A stretch of DNA of 64,000 nt from contig NZ_CP012600.1 in assembly GCF_001278705.1 (NCBI RefSeq), positions 3,287,917 to 3,351,916 on the forward strand. Reading direction: 5' to 3'. The notes under the pieces are model-generated. The model saw only the letters and a list, made by a program, of their open reading frames with translations. It made no database searches and was not told the origin of the DNA. A program made the translations under genes and the position numbers. Of the stretch, positions 34,113 to 42,205 are shown piece by piece; the first letter of the stretch is position 1, and each line of letters starts with the position of its first letter. The stretch comes from Bacillus gobiensis (lineage in GTDB: Bacteria > Bacillota > Bacilli > Bacillales > Bacillaceae).

Positions 34113-34144
34113 TTTTCACTCTCAATCTCCCAACTTAGAAAACA

Positions 34145-35320
34145 TTATTTAAATAAGTGAAGCGCCTCAATCCGGTCAACAGCCTCTGCCAATATATCTT
34201 CACTGTTCACCAAGCTGATTCTTACAAACTGATTGCCATTTTCTCCAAACCCAATCCCCGGAGCCACGACGATATGCGCATGATCGAATAACAAGTCAGA
34301 AAAAGACTGGCTATCATAACCTTCAGGCACCCTCAGCCAGGCAAAAAATGTCCCCGGCGGCGATGCAACATTCCAGCCGATACGCCGCAGGCCGTCGATC
34401 AATACATTACGCCTACGCTGATAGGTGCTTACAATATCAGCTGCACATTTCTGGGACGACTTCAGCGCACAAGCTGCCGCATCCTGAACCGCACCAAATA
34501 CTGTGCTGTAGGCATGCATTTGAAAATGGTTCAATGCCTGAATAATCGATGCATTGCCCACAGCAAATCCAAACCGCCATCCTGCCATATCATAAGTTTT
34601 AGACATCGTATAAACTTCAACACCTACGGTCTTCGCATGCTCCGTTTGCAGGAGACTCAATGGTTTGTTGTGATCAAATCCAAGTGAAGCATAGGCAAAA
34701 TCATTAATCACCGGAATATGATACTTTCTGGCAAAATCAATCGTCTCTTCGCAAAACGCCTTTGTCGCAAGCGTACCGGTCGGATTATTAGGATAATTCA
34801 GCAGCAGCACTCGTGCTTTTTTTAAAATATCCTTTGGAATCCGGCTATAATCCGGAAGAAACTGATTCGACTCCTCTAAAGGCATAGCGTAAGTCTGTGC
34901 CTGTGATAGAATGGCCGAGGAATAATAGATGGGATAGCACGGATCAGTAATGAGCATATAGTCTCCGGGATTAAGCAGTACCTGCGGAATTCCGGTAATA
35001 CCAATGTGAGCACCATGAAAAATGGCGACCTCTTTTAACGGATCCAATGTCACCCCATACTCTTTTTTATAGAAATCGGTGATCGCTAACCGAACATTTT
35101 CTTTCCCGAGAAAAGGAGGATAAGCCTGATTTTCCGGCTTATCGACCGCTCTTTTTAAGGATTCAACAATATGCCCCGGAGTTGGGAGATCCGGATTCCC
35201 TTTGGAAAGATTGATAAAGGGCTTCCCTGAATGCTCTGATTCAGCTAATCTATTGTCCAGCTGATCGAAAAAATTAACTGGAAGCTTTCTAACACGTTCA
35301 GAAGACTGAAAATAAACCAA
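34145..35320 (-). CDS. Class I/II PLP aminotransferase (methionine/aromatic type)
   Basis: From a TTG start at 35320, preceded by AGGAGGAG, the protein has 391 aa. A longer frame reaches 35350 but would bury the ribosome site. The PLP lysine lies in MSKTYDMAGWRFGF; NYPNNPTG and the Arg of FVRISLV (substrate carboxylate) are present. It resembles the MetC-unrelated aminotransferases (YbdL, PatA, MtnE types) that accept methionine or its keto acid. Position upstream of an HcxA-like enzyme and a methionine importer suggests methionine transamination or salvage. Confidence 0.82.
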   Translation of the reverse strand: MVYFQSSERVRKLPVNFFDQLDNRLAESEHSGKPFINLSKGNPDLPTPGHIVESLKRAVDKPENQAYPPFLGKENVRLAITDFYKKEYGVTLDPLKEVAIFHGAHIGITGIPQVLLNPGDYMLITDPCYPIYYSSAILSQAQTYAMPLEESNQFLPDYSRIPKDILKKARVLLLNYPNNPTGTLATKAFCEETIDFARKYHIPVINDFAYASLGFDHNKPLSLLQTEHAKTVGVEVYTMSKTYDMAGWRFGFAVGNASIIQALNHFQMHAYSTVFGAVQDAAACALKSSQKCAADIVSTYQRRRNVLIDGLRRIGWNVASPPGTFFAWLRVPEGYDSQSFSDLLFDHAHIVVAPGIGFGENGNQFVRISLVNSEDILAEAVDRIEALHLFK

Positions 35321-35356
35321 TGCCTCTCCTCCTACTTTACTTCCACACAAGATAAT

Positions 35357-35831
35357 CTAATTCTTATGTCCAAAAACCAGCTGCACAAGTTGTTCAAGGT
35401 ACATTGCATCAATCGCATCAAAATGGTCAAAAAGAGGGCTGTCTAAATCTAAAACACCAAAGAATCTATCGCTGTCCGGCCAAAACACAGGCACGACAAA
35501 CTCTGAATTTGAGCACGGGTCACAGGCAATATGTCTGGGAAACTGATGAACATCAGCAACAATCTCCGTATTTTTCATAAATGCAATCTTCACACAAACA
35601 CCTTTATTAAGAGAAATGTGCATGCAAGCTACCCTTCCTTAAAACGGGCCCAATATTAATGCATCATTTTTCCAGCGATAAAATGTCGTGACATTTAAAT
35701 TAAAGATCTTTTCAAAGATCAGAGACAACCATATTGCTCATATTAGCCACCAAGTCAAATTCATTGTTAAACAAAGCCCGAATTTGTTCCGTTAATTCAA
35801 TATGTATATCCTTTTTTTCCACTCCAAGCAT
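35357..35831 (-). pseudogene. Free methionine-(R)-sulfoxide reductase (fRMsr, GAF type), decayed
   Basis: The start region (MLGVEKKDIHIELTEQIRAL, then DLVANMSNM) has a good match to the fRMsr N-terminus. Coding breaks off at a TGA after VVSDL. A second segment reads FYRWKNDALILGPF, then a TAA where family members have Gln, and continues GRVACMHISLNKGVC. The C-terminal 80 residues (HIACDPCSNSEFVVPV, FGVLDLDSP) are intact and would be the only open part. The total of 475 bp is not a multiple of three. The enzyme would reduce free Met-R-sulfoxide; the copy next to these methionine genes is inactive. Confidence 0.85.
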
Positions 35832-36159
35832 CCTGTCTTGTTTACTTATTCTGCAATCTATGAAAAAAACAGATCGAACTTTTTTCTGCCACTATACCCA
35901 ATACATCCAAAATCTCATTTCGTATATTGCCAAATACAATATGGCAAAATGGGAGTTTCATAGATAATCGTGATTAAAATTTCTGTATCATCGTTAGCCT
36001 ATCAATTTGCTCCAAATGAGTTGAACCAACAATATTGGTTAGTATTATTTTCACACGAAAAAAAGCTTTGTCTTTTCGTACATCTCCTCTCTAAATTTAT
36101 TTAATTTTATACACATAATTCCTATATGTCAACTAGGATTAATAACTCAACTTTCGGAG

Positions 36160-36288
36160 TTAAAAAATGTAGTTATGCCTATATTCAATCCAGTTATTCT
36201 TTGAAAGCACGATTCTTATTCCATCGAATTTGACCTCTGAAATATAGTTGTCGTCGTCAAATGGCTCCTTCACTGATTCTAATAACAT
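36160..36288 (-). pseudogene. ATP-dependent DNA ligase, N-terminal remnant
   Basis: The 42-codon frame starts MLLESVKEPFDDDNYISEVK and continues FDGIRIVLS. KFDGIR is the ligase adenylation motif I (KxDGxR), with the AMP-accepting Lys. In-frame sequence upstream (VIFP) extends the similarity to the usual ISPMLL start. The reading frame stops after YRHNYIF; the other nucleotidyl-transferase motifs are absent. Confidence 0.7.
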
Positions 36289-36315
36289 AGGAAAAATAAC
36301 AAAGAAATCACACCT

Positions 36316-36344
36316 CACTTACTATAAAATTGTAAGTGTTTTTT
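36316..36344 (+). terminator. Plus-strand intrinsic terminator without an evident gene
   Basis: A perfect CACTTAC / GTAAGTG stem is followed by TTTTTTG. No rightward gene precedes it, so it may end a small RNA or be a relic. Confidence 0.6.
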
Positions 36345-36386
36345 GATCTCTTCCCAATTAATTTGATTAAGTAATGGAAAGAATTA

Positions 36387-36415
36387 AAAGCCCTCCATAC
36401 GTATGAAGGGCTTTT
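36387..36415. terminator. Bidirectional hairpin after the secreted-protein pseudogene
   Basis: AAAAGCCCT / AGGGCTTTT with an inner ATACGTAT palindrome. Confidence 0.7.
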
Positions 36416-36456
36416 GATTATCATCTATTTTAATCATCATATTGGCCCTTACGAAT

Positions 36457-36866
36457 TCAATCCCAGGCTTCTACATATACTGTTCCATTATCAGAGTATC
36501 TTTTCACATAAAATTCAGCTTGATTATTAGAGCCATCGACCCAAGCATTGACATCTTTGAAGACATGACAATAAAATCCATGGGCTGATTCCGTATAATA
36601 AAAATCATCACTTGTACTATCACCAAAGTAAACGCCAGATTTTACTTGATCGTCTGGGTTATATGCATCTTCTTCAAATAAATAGTAATAACCTTTTGGA
36701 CTATAATAGGGAAGACAAACCCTAAAATCGCCTCCACCTGATTTAAAGTTTTTACTTTATAATCCCAACTCCCAGTACCCAAAGGTTTCATGCTGCTTGC
36801 AAATGCAGAAGAAGGGACTAATAACGCAACTATCAATGCAGTGACAATCATTTTAAACTTCTTCAT
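36457..36866 (-). pseudogene. Small secreted protein with signal peptide, frameshifted
   Basis: MKKFKMIVTALIVALLVPSS followed by AFASSMKPLGTG is a clear signal peptide with an AFA-S type cleavage site. Soon after WDYKVK the frame shifts by one base. In the other frame the protein continues NFKSGGGDFRVCLPYYSPKG, then a Tyr- and Asp-rich domain, to VKRYSDNGTVYVEAWD and a stop, about 138 residues in all. The domain is not recognised. A stub with the same signal peptide lies at 28077. Confidence 0.7.
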
Positions 36867-37184
36867 ACTCATCCCTCCTCTCCCGTTTTGACTTGAAAAA
36901 TCTTATTCTCCATATAATCCCACAAACCTCCTTTTTATCCAATAAAAAGCAGTTTATTATGATGCAACGGTTTTTTGGGACAGCAGTCGACTTAAAAACA
37001 GGATACCTTTAGAAGCAGACTGATTTTTAAGAGACTCATTGATTCATTGCAACGCTTTGAATCAACCGGCTTACAGGGACTCGATGTCCCGAAAAACGGT
37101 TAGAGAAGATTCTTCTATTACTTAATCGGAAGGAGCTGTAACTTTCAAAATCAACGTAAATAAATTTAATAAAAAAGGAAGCAA
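36867..37184. other. Intergenic stretch with an inverted repeat element
   Basis: CAACGGTTTTTTGGGACAGC near 36964 and its inverted relative (GATGTCCCGAAAAACGG, near 37085) bracket about 140 bp. The right part contains a GGGAC-TCGAT-GTCCC hairpin (37077-37091). A third relative (CAACGGCTTTTCGGGACATC) is at about 27951. No gene is seen. Confidence 0.5.
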
Positions 37185-37313
37185 ATGAAATCTACTCAAA
37201 AAGCAAAAAAATGGTTTTTTTCTATCATTAGTAGTGTGCTGGTGTCGGTTGTTTTCGTAGTGAATAACCAAAATCGGCATTGGCAGATCGTTTTAGACCC
37301 TTGTAGCACATGA
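37185..37313 (+). CDS. Possible 42-aa exported or membrane peptide
   Basis: An ATG with AAAAAAGGAAG in front opens a frame with a basic N-terminus (MKSTQKAKKW) and one hydrophobic stretch (FFSIISSVLVSVVFVV), ending DPCST. It may be the signal-peptide end of a deleted gene. Not recognised. Confidence 0.3.
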   Translation: MKSTQKAKKWFFSIISSVLVSVVFVVNNQNRHWQIVLDPCST

Positions 37314-37403
37314 CACTGAGATTAATCATTACATTCCTACTATTTTTTACATAAAATTATTAATTTGATTGAAAACAGATTTTCACATGTTAAACTTATT
37401 TAT

Positions 37404-37417
37404 TGTAAGGGTTTACA
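37404..37417 (+). promoter_or_regulatory. cre-like site upstream of the secreted hydrolase
   Basis: TGTAAGGGTTTACA fits the CcpA cre consensus at 13 of 14 positions (G replaces the central C). It lies about 100 bp upstream of the gene. Confidence 0.5.
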
Positions 37418-37514
37418 TATTAGAAAAGGAGAGTGGCTAAACGGTTATTATAAAGGCACAATATTATCATGTTAAAAGGCAACGTAATTGATGAAACACA
37501 GGAGGCAGAGGGGA

Positions 37515-38864
37515 ATGCAAGAGATAATCAAAAGAAGTGTCAGAACTTTCATACTATTTATTTTTGCAGGAGCTATTACATTTTCTTTCAGCGTAGATGC
37601 ATTTGCAAAGCAAGTACCTGCAGAGCCAACGTCATATCGTACGGTTACAGAAATCCATGACTGGGGCGCAGCTATTACAAAGGTAATTGTTGATTTAGGG
37701 AAGCCGGTGAATCGGAATTCAGTAACGAAGGATACTTTTAAAGTACACGTAGCAAGAAGTGATGACAGGTTGGCAACTCCGTTATTGGAAGAAGGTTACC
37801 GAACAGTCACTAAAGCGTATGTTGCTGATAAAAAAGGAAACCCTGTTGGAAGAGGGAAATATGTCGTATTAGAAATGGAAATTGGACCAACTGTATCATT
37901 AGGTTCTGCACTTAACTATGATGGTGAATTTAATGAATGGGTGAATTCTGACTATACGATAACTCAGGCGGAAGATATTATTTCAAGGTCAGGAACAATT
38001 TCAGGATTAGTTGCTGATACATATGCAGGGGGAACGAAAGAGATTGTAGATGATTTCTCATCCGGAAAAGCAACGTATGATAATGTTACTTTAACTTATG
38101 CAGACTATGCGCCATCCAAAGACAAAGGAAAGAATCCACTAATTATTTGGTTGCATGGTGGCGGAGAAGGCGGCACAGATACTACGATTCCACTTTCTGC
38201 AAATAAAGCAGTTAACTTTGCGACAGAAGAAATCCAATCCTATTTTGAAAGCGCTTATGTTTTAGTGCCTCAGACACCAACTAGATGGATGGACGGTTTT
38301 ACAGGAAAAGCTGATGGAACGTCTATCTATCAAGAAGCACTTATATCTTTAATCAAAGATTATGTTGCTAAAAACCGTGACATTGATCCAAATCGAATCT
38401 ACATCGGCGGAGCTTCTAACGGTGGATATATGACAATGCTGATGATTCGTGATTATCCAGGGTACTTTGCAGCAGCATTTCCGGTATGTGAAGGTTTAAA
38501 TGATCGATTAATTACGAATGAAGACATTCAGACAATTAAGGACACTCCAATCTGGTTCGTTACAGCTAAAAATGATACAACATTAGATCCAACAATCAAT
38601 ACACTTCCGACGTATGACCGTTTGATCGAAGCTGGGGCCAATAATGTTCAATTATCTTTATTTGATGATGTTCATGACACTACAGGTTTGTACAAAAACG
38701 AAGACGGCACCCCATATCAATACGATGGACATTCCTCATGGGTTTATGTGTTTAACAACGAAAGTACAGCAACAATTAATGGAAAAACAATAACAATTAT
38801 GGAATGGATGGCTGCCCAGTCATTAAAGGGGTCCTACCACATGCCCATCAAGCTAATATTTTGA
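37515..38864 (+). CDS. Secreted alpha/beta hydrolase, prolyl-oligopeptidase/esterase-like
   Basis: The start at 37515 follows GGAGGCAGAGGGG; 449 aa result. A signal peptide (basic N-terminus, then FILFIFAGAITFSF, cleavage near AFAKQ) is followed by an Ig-like N-terminal domain (about 35-190). The catalytic domain has the oxyanion segment WLHGGGEGG, nucleophile elbow GGASNGGYM (Ser), and a His candidate in GHSSWVY. Members of this group are phospholipase/carboxylesterase or feruloyl-esterase-like (LpqC, PHB depolymerase) enzymes. The last residues (HMPIKLIF) look unrelated to the family, so the end may be altered. Likely catabolite repressed through the upstream cre-like site. Confidence 0.78.
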   Translation: MQEIIKRSVRTFILFIFAGAITFSFSVDAFAKQVPAEPTSYRTVTEIHDWGAAITKVIVDLGKPVNRNSVTKDTFKVHVARSDDRLATPLLEEGYRTVTKAYVADKKGNPVGRGKYVVLEMEIGPTVSLGSALNYDGEFNEWVNSDYTITQAEDIISRSGTISGLVADTYAGGTKEIVDDFSSGKATYDNVTLTYADYAPSKDKGKNPLIIWLHGGGEGGTDTTIPLSANKAVNFATEEIQSYFESAYVLVPQTPTRWMDGFTGKADGTSIYQEALISLIKDYVAKNRDIDPNRIYIGGASNGGYMTMLMIRDYPGYFAAAFPVCEGLNDRLITNEDIQTIKDTPIWFVTAKNDTTLDPTINTLPTYDRLIEAGANNVQLSLFDDVHDTTGLYKNEDGTPYQYDGHSSWVYVFNNESTATINGKTITIMEWMAAQSLKGSYHMPIKLIF

Positions 38865-38949
38865 AGTACCCCCAAAACGAAAATTTTATAAAAAGTTTCA
38901 CTGTTTTAATAAGCCGATACGAAAGAATTCGTGTTGGCTATTTCTATAT

Positions 38950-39003
38950 CACGTCATCACAGGTTCATACGTACCTGTTGATGGCGGTAAAAGTATGATT
39001 TAA
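38950..39003 (+). pseudogene. SDR dehydrogenase C-terminal scrap
   Basis: The frame ending at the TAA at 39001-39003 reads TGSYVPVDGGKSMI, the standard C-terminus of classical SDRs (ITGxxxxVDGG). Only about 15 codons are recognisable. Confidence 0.5.
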
Positions 39004-39106
39004 GTCGATTTCATATTTCTCTCAACTTATACAAATTCATTTCAATGAATCATATGTGACTAGAGGGAGGACTAATTAAATTGATAACTGAAAAAGTAAA
39101 TTTGAA

Positions 39107-39481
39107 TTGATATGTATGGATTCTGAAGAGTATCCATCCGTGAATCTTATTGAGGATACGTCTTCTCAAATTACGCTTGATACTAAACTATTCAAAGTGG
39201 AATTGGCCAAAGTAGCATTCGCAGCTGCGGACCAAGCCACGCGACCTATTTTGCAAGGTGTCTTAATCCAAAAGAAAAATGACAGTTTAGAGTTTCTATG
39301 TACAGACAGTCATCGGTTGGCCCTTATGAAATCTCCAATGAGCGGCAAGGAGACGTTTCAGTTTGTCTTTCCTGCCAAAGAGTTAGCACAAAGCTTCAGC
39401 AAACTCATGGATGATTCCTATGATGTGATGCTGATCGTAAATGAAAGATTAAATACGGTGACGAACTCCAAACCGGACTGA
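39107..39481 (+). pseudogene. DNA polymerase III beta-clamp (DnaN-like) fragment
   Basis: About 124 codons match the middle of a sliding clamp: EEYPSVNLIED, LFKVELAKVAFAAADQATRP, ILQGVLI and the conserved TDSHRLALMKSP. Both the N-terminal domain and the C-terminal domain with its hydrophobic protein-binding pocket are missing; a full clamp has about 370 residues. It is presumably the relic of a second, perhaps phage- or plasmid-derived, clamp gene. It is not the chromosomal dnaN, which would sit beside dnaA. Confidence 0.75.
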
Positions 39482-39802
39482 TCACTATTTCCTCATAGAG
39501 TCCTCCTCCATTAATTACACCGAACATCAAGATTGTCACGAATAATACTATAAATGCAATTTTTTTCTTCAACACAATCCACCTCTTTGGTTTGTCGTAT
39601 CAAACATTTCATCTTACTAAAAATAAATATAAGATAATTGCGTATTTTCTATAACTGGCCAGAGAGGTATTTCAGATCAGACCTCTCATTTAGAAGTTTC
39701 GAATTGAGAAAGCAAAATTTTCTCCATTTTTACATCCATGTTTAATTACACCGGCAATAGGTAAATTTATTGTTAGGTACCATGTTAAAGGAGATGGATT
39801 GT
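39482..39802. other. Intergenic region with a possible minus-strand exported peptide
   Basis: On the minus strand a TTG at 39572 opens MKKKIAFIVLFVTILMFGV-like sequence (signal-peptide character), then INGGGLYEEIVISPVW, and reads on into the clamp fragment to 39405. It is probably another truncated gene start joined to the DnaN scrap. The remainder is upstream sequence of the SDR at 39803. Confidence 0.35.
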
Positions 39803-40591
39803 ATGAGTTATCAATTAGAAGGAAAAGTCGCAATCGTGACCGGTGCGAACGATGGGATTGGTCTTGCGACAACAAAGGCTTTATTGAACGAAGGCGCGAA
39901 GGTAGTCGGAGCCAGCCTCACCATCGAAGACATCAAGGATTTAGCGGGAAAGGATCAATTTCTCCCAATAGCGCTTGATTTAACTGAACCCGGCAGCTGC
40001 AAAAAATTAGTAGATGCTGCAATTTCTCAATTCGGTCAGATCGATATCCTTGCAAACATTGCAGGCATTGCGATCTACAAGGACAGCTTTTTAGATGTGA
40101 CCGATGAAATTTGGGAAAGAACATTTGCGACGAATTTATTTGCCATAGTACGTTTAACAAGAGAAGCAATTCCACATATGAAAAAACAAAAAGGCGCAAG
40201 CATTATCAATATCGCTTCCGAAAGCGGCCATGTTCCGGACTCGTTTGCGATTGACTACAGTGCCAGTAAGGCTGGAGTGCTAAATCTCACACAAGCTCTT
40301 GCCAATGAATTCGGCGGTGATATTCGTGTGAATGTTGTATCCCCCGGACCAACAAGAACAGAAATGTGGAACAAGCCTGGCGGAATGGTCGATATGCTGG
40401 CAGAAATGTTTAATAAAGAACGCGAAGAAGCCGTTTCACACTTTGCTAAAAACGTCCGGCAAATTCCCCGCGGTTCGATCGGCCAGCCAGAGGAAATTGC
40501 AAACGTCATTTTATTTTTAGCGTCTGACAAATCCTCCTACGTAAATGGTGCTGAATTCCCTGTAAACGGCGGCTCAGTAAAATACAAATGA
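39803..40591 (+). CDS. Short-chain dehydrogenase/reductase
   Basis: The start at 39803 follows AAAGGAGATGG; 262 aa result. It has the cofactor motif TGANDGIGLA, NIAG, catalytic Ser in NIASESG and YSASK, and a VNGG C-terminus (EFPVNGGSVKYK). It is a typical NAD(P)-dependent SDR of unknown substrate. It is a single gene with a terminator following. Confidence 0.85.
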   Translation: MSYQLEGKVAIVTGANDGIGLATTKALLNEGAKVVGASLTIEDIKDLAGKDQFLPIALDLTEPGSCKKLVDAAISQFGQIDILANIAGIAIYKDSFLDVTDEIWERTFATNLFAIVRLTREAIPHMKKQKGASIINIASESGHVPDSFAIDYSASKAGVLNLTQALANEFGGDIRVNVVSPGPTRTEMWNKPGGMVDMLAEMFNKEREEAVSHFAKNVRQIPRGSIGQPEEIANVILFLASDKSSYVNGAEFPVNGGSVKYK

Positions 40592-40602
40592 CATCAACGC
40601 TT

Positions 40603-40638
40603 AAAAAGGCATCCTATATTCATTTGGATGCCTTTTTT
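40603..40638. terminator. Bidirectional terminator
   Basis: AAAAAGGCATCC / GGATGCCTTTTTT stem with U-tracts on both strands, between convergent genes. Confidence 0.9.
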
Positions 40639-40641
40639 CTA

Positions 40642-41454
40642 TTACTTTTTCTTACCTATATAAAGCAAATGCGATGAGATTCCTAAAATCGCCGGATCTG
40701 CTGCAGTATCTTTTAATAGCTCTATCAGCTGGACAAACTCACCTTTTCCCCGGTTTTTCCAATATTCCCACTGCTCGTTTGATAAGAGGCTGCCTATATT
40801 AGATGAGCCAATCAAATTCAATGTCTCAAATCCGTTTGACTCCATGAAGGGTTTAATGTCTTCAATACGAAAATAATACGCTCCTGTAAAGCGTCCCTCG
40901 TCACTATGATCAAACTCGCCAGTACGGATAAATTCCTTGATTGACTCCATGTTGTCATTCGGCCGCCAATGCTCCGGAAATTGCAGAGATGACAGCACGT
41001 GTCTGATTCTTGGCATGAACGCGACAAATACAATTCCATCTTTTTTTGTTACCCGATACAGCTCTTGAATCGCTTCTTTTCGAGACTGTTCCAATTGCAA
41101 ATGGTACATCGGGCCAAGCGCAAGTGCTGCATCGAATTGATCATCCCGTAAAGCAGATAGATCTCTTGCATCCGCAACGTGAAATCCTGCAAATCGTCCG
41201 GCAACACCCAATTCGGTTGCTTTCTCTTTTGCAATCTCTATGAGTCTTGGGACAAGGTCGGTTAATGTAACTTCATACCCTTGCTGCGCTAATCGCATAG
41301 CATATTTTCCGGGTCCGGCACCATTATCCAATACCTTTCCTGTTTTCGGTAAATACGCCTGAATAAAGTGCCAATTAACCTGAAATTCCAATGGCTCACG
41401 ATCCAGCCGCCCCCATTCATCAAATCGGGAGTAATAGTCGATCATTTTGCCCAT
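40642..41454 (-). CDS. Class I SAM-dependent methyltransferase
   Basis: The 270-aa protein has the SAM-binding motif I LDNGAGPGKYAMRLA (about residues 42-56) and motif II region DQFDAALALGPMYHL. It falls among the YqeM/UbiE-like small-molecule methyltransferases. Starts at Met1 or Met4 are equally possible; GGAGAG precedes. Substrate unknown. Confidence 0.82.
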   Translation of the reverse strand: MGKMIDYYSRFDEWGRLDREPLEFQVNWHFIQAYLPKTGKVLDNGAGPGKYAMRLAQQGYEVTLTDLVPRLIEIAKEKATELGVAGRFAGFHVADARDLSALRDDQFDAALALGPMYHLQLEQSRKEAIQELYRVTKKDGIVFVAFMPRIRHVLSSLQFPEHWRPNDNMESIKEFIRTGEFDHSDEGRFTGAYYFRIEDIKPFMESNGFETLNLIGSSNIGSLLSNEQWEYWKNRGKGEFVQLIELLKDTAADPAILGISSHLLYIGKKK

Positions 41455-41565
41455 AAATTGCTCTCCTTTTTATCCAATTATATGCAAAGTTATTTCTCTT
41501 TCAAAATGATTCATTGATCGTTTTCTTGAAATATTTTAAACTATAAAAAAATCAAGGAGCGTATA

Positions 41566-41667
41566 ATGAAATTAAAAGGTTTAATTAGTACTATCAATAT
41601 TCTTATTATCTCTGCAGCAATTTTACTATGTACACTCATTATTTCAGATTCTTTTAAGGGTAGGTAA
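41566..41667 (+). CDS. 33-aa single-pass membrane peptide
   Basis: AAGGAGC precedes the ATG by the correct distance. The peptide has a basic start (MKLKG), one membrane helix (ISTINILIISAAILLCTLII) and a short tail. It lies nine bases upstream of the HTH-protein gene, so the two look like one transcript. Confidence 0.5.
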   Translation: MKLKGLISTINILIISAAILLCTLIISDSFKGR

Positions 41668-41676
41668 AACATCGCT

Positions 41677-41934
41677 ATGGAAAATGAAATATTAACTGAA
41701 AACGAATTAGCAAACTACTTATCTATTTCCCCTGATGAATTAGATGAGATCATTCAAAAAGATACAAGAGAAAAGATATCTTTAAAAAACGGAACGAATT
41801 CTTGGGATACATATCGGTTTATTCCTTATACGAATTTTAATGGTGAAAAACGTTTCCTTAAAAGTGAAATCAAAAAATGGTTGAATATCAATCTAGTATG
41901 TAAGTCATATATTGAACTGCCCCCTGTCAAGTAG
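41677..41934 (+). CDS. 85-aa helix-turn-helix (excisionase-like) protein
   Basis: The acidic N-terminus carries LTENELANYLSISPDELDEI, a MerR/excisionase-type HTH start, and the middle has a short beta region (YRFIPYTNFNGEKRFLKSEI) ending in a KKWL helix. Its last codons are part of a terminator stem. It may be a small DNA-binding regulator; the partner would be the 33-aa membrane peptide just upstream. Confidence 0.6.
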   Translation: MENEILTENELANYLSISPDELDEIIQKDTREKISLKNGTNSWDTYRFIPYTNFNGEKRFLKSEIKKWLNINLVCKSYIELPPVK

Positions 41935-41947
41935 ACAGGGGGCAGTT
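41915..41947 (+). terminator. Terminator overlapping the HTH gene end
   Basis: AACTGCCCCCTGTC / GACAGGGGGCAGTT, a perfect 14-bp stem with a 5-nt loop. The left arm encodes the last residues (ELPPVK) of the HTH protein. Confidence 0.85.
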
Positions 41948-42205
41948 CATATTTATTGGATTCCTTTTTCTTTCCCATTATTAAGTAAATTAATGAGTAG
42001 GATTTGCACGTATATTCCGTAAGCGGAACATATATCGCGTATGAAGCACATATATTCCGCTACTTGCTCATATTAGCAAGAAACATTTAGGGAGCGACCA
42101 AAAAAGAATATCCCGACCAGGCCAAAGGGTTTTAAAGATCTTTTGGGAGATGCAAAGAGAGAAAAATTCTCTTTCAAATAACTAAACCCCTCATTTCCAA
42201 AATAC

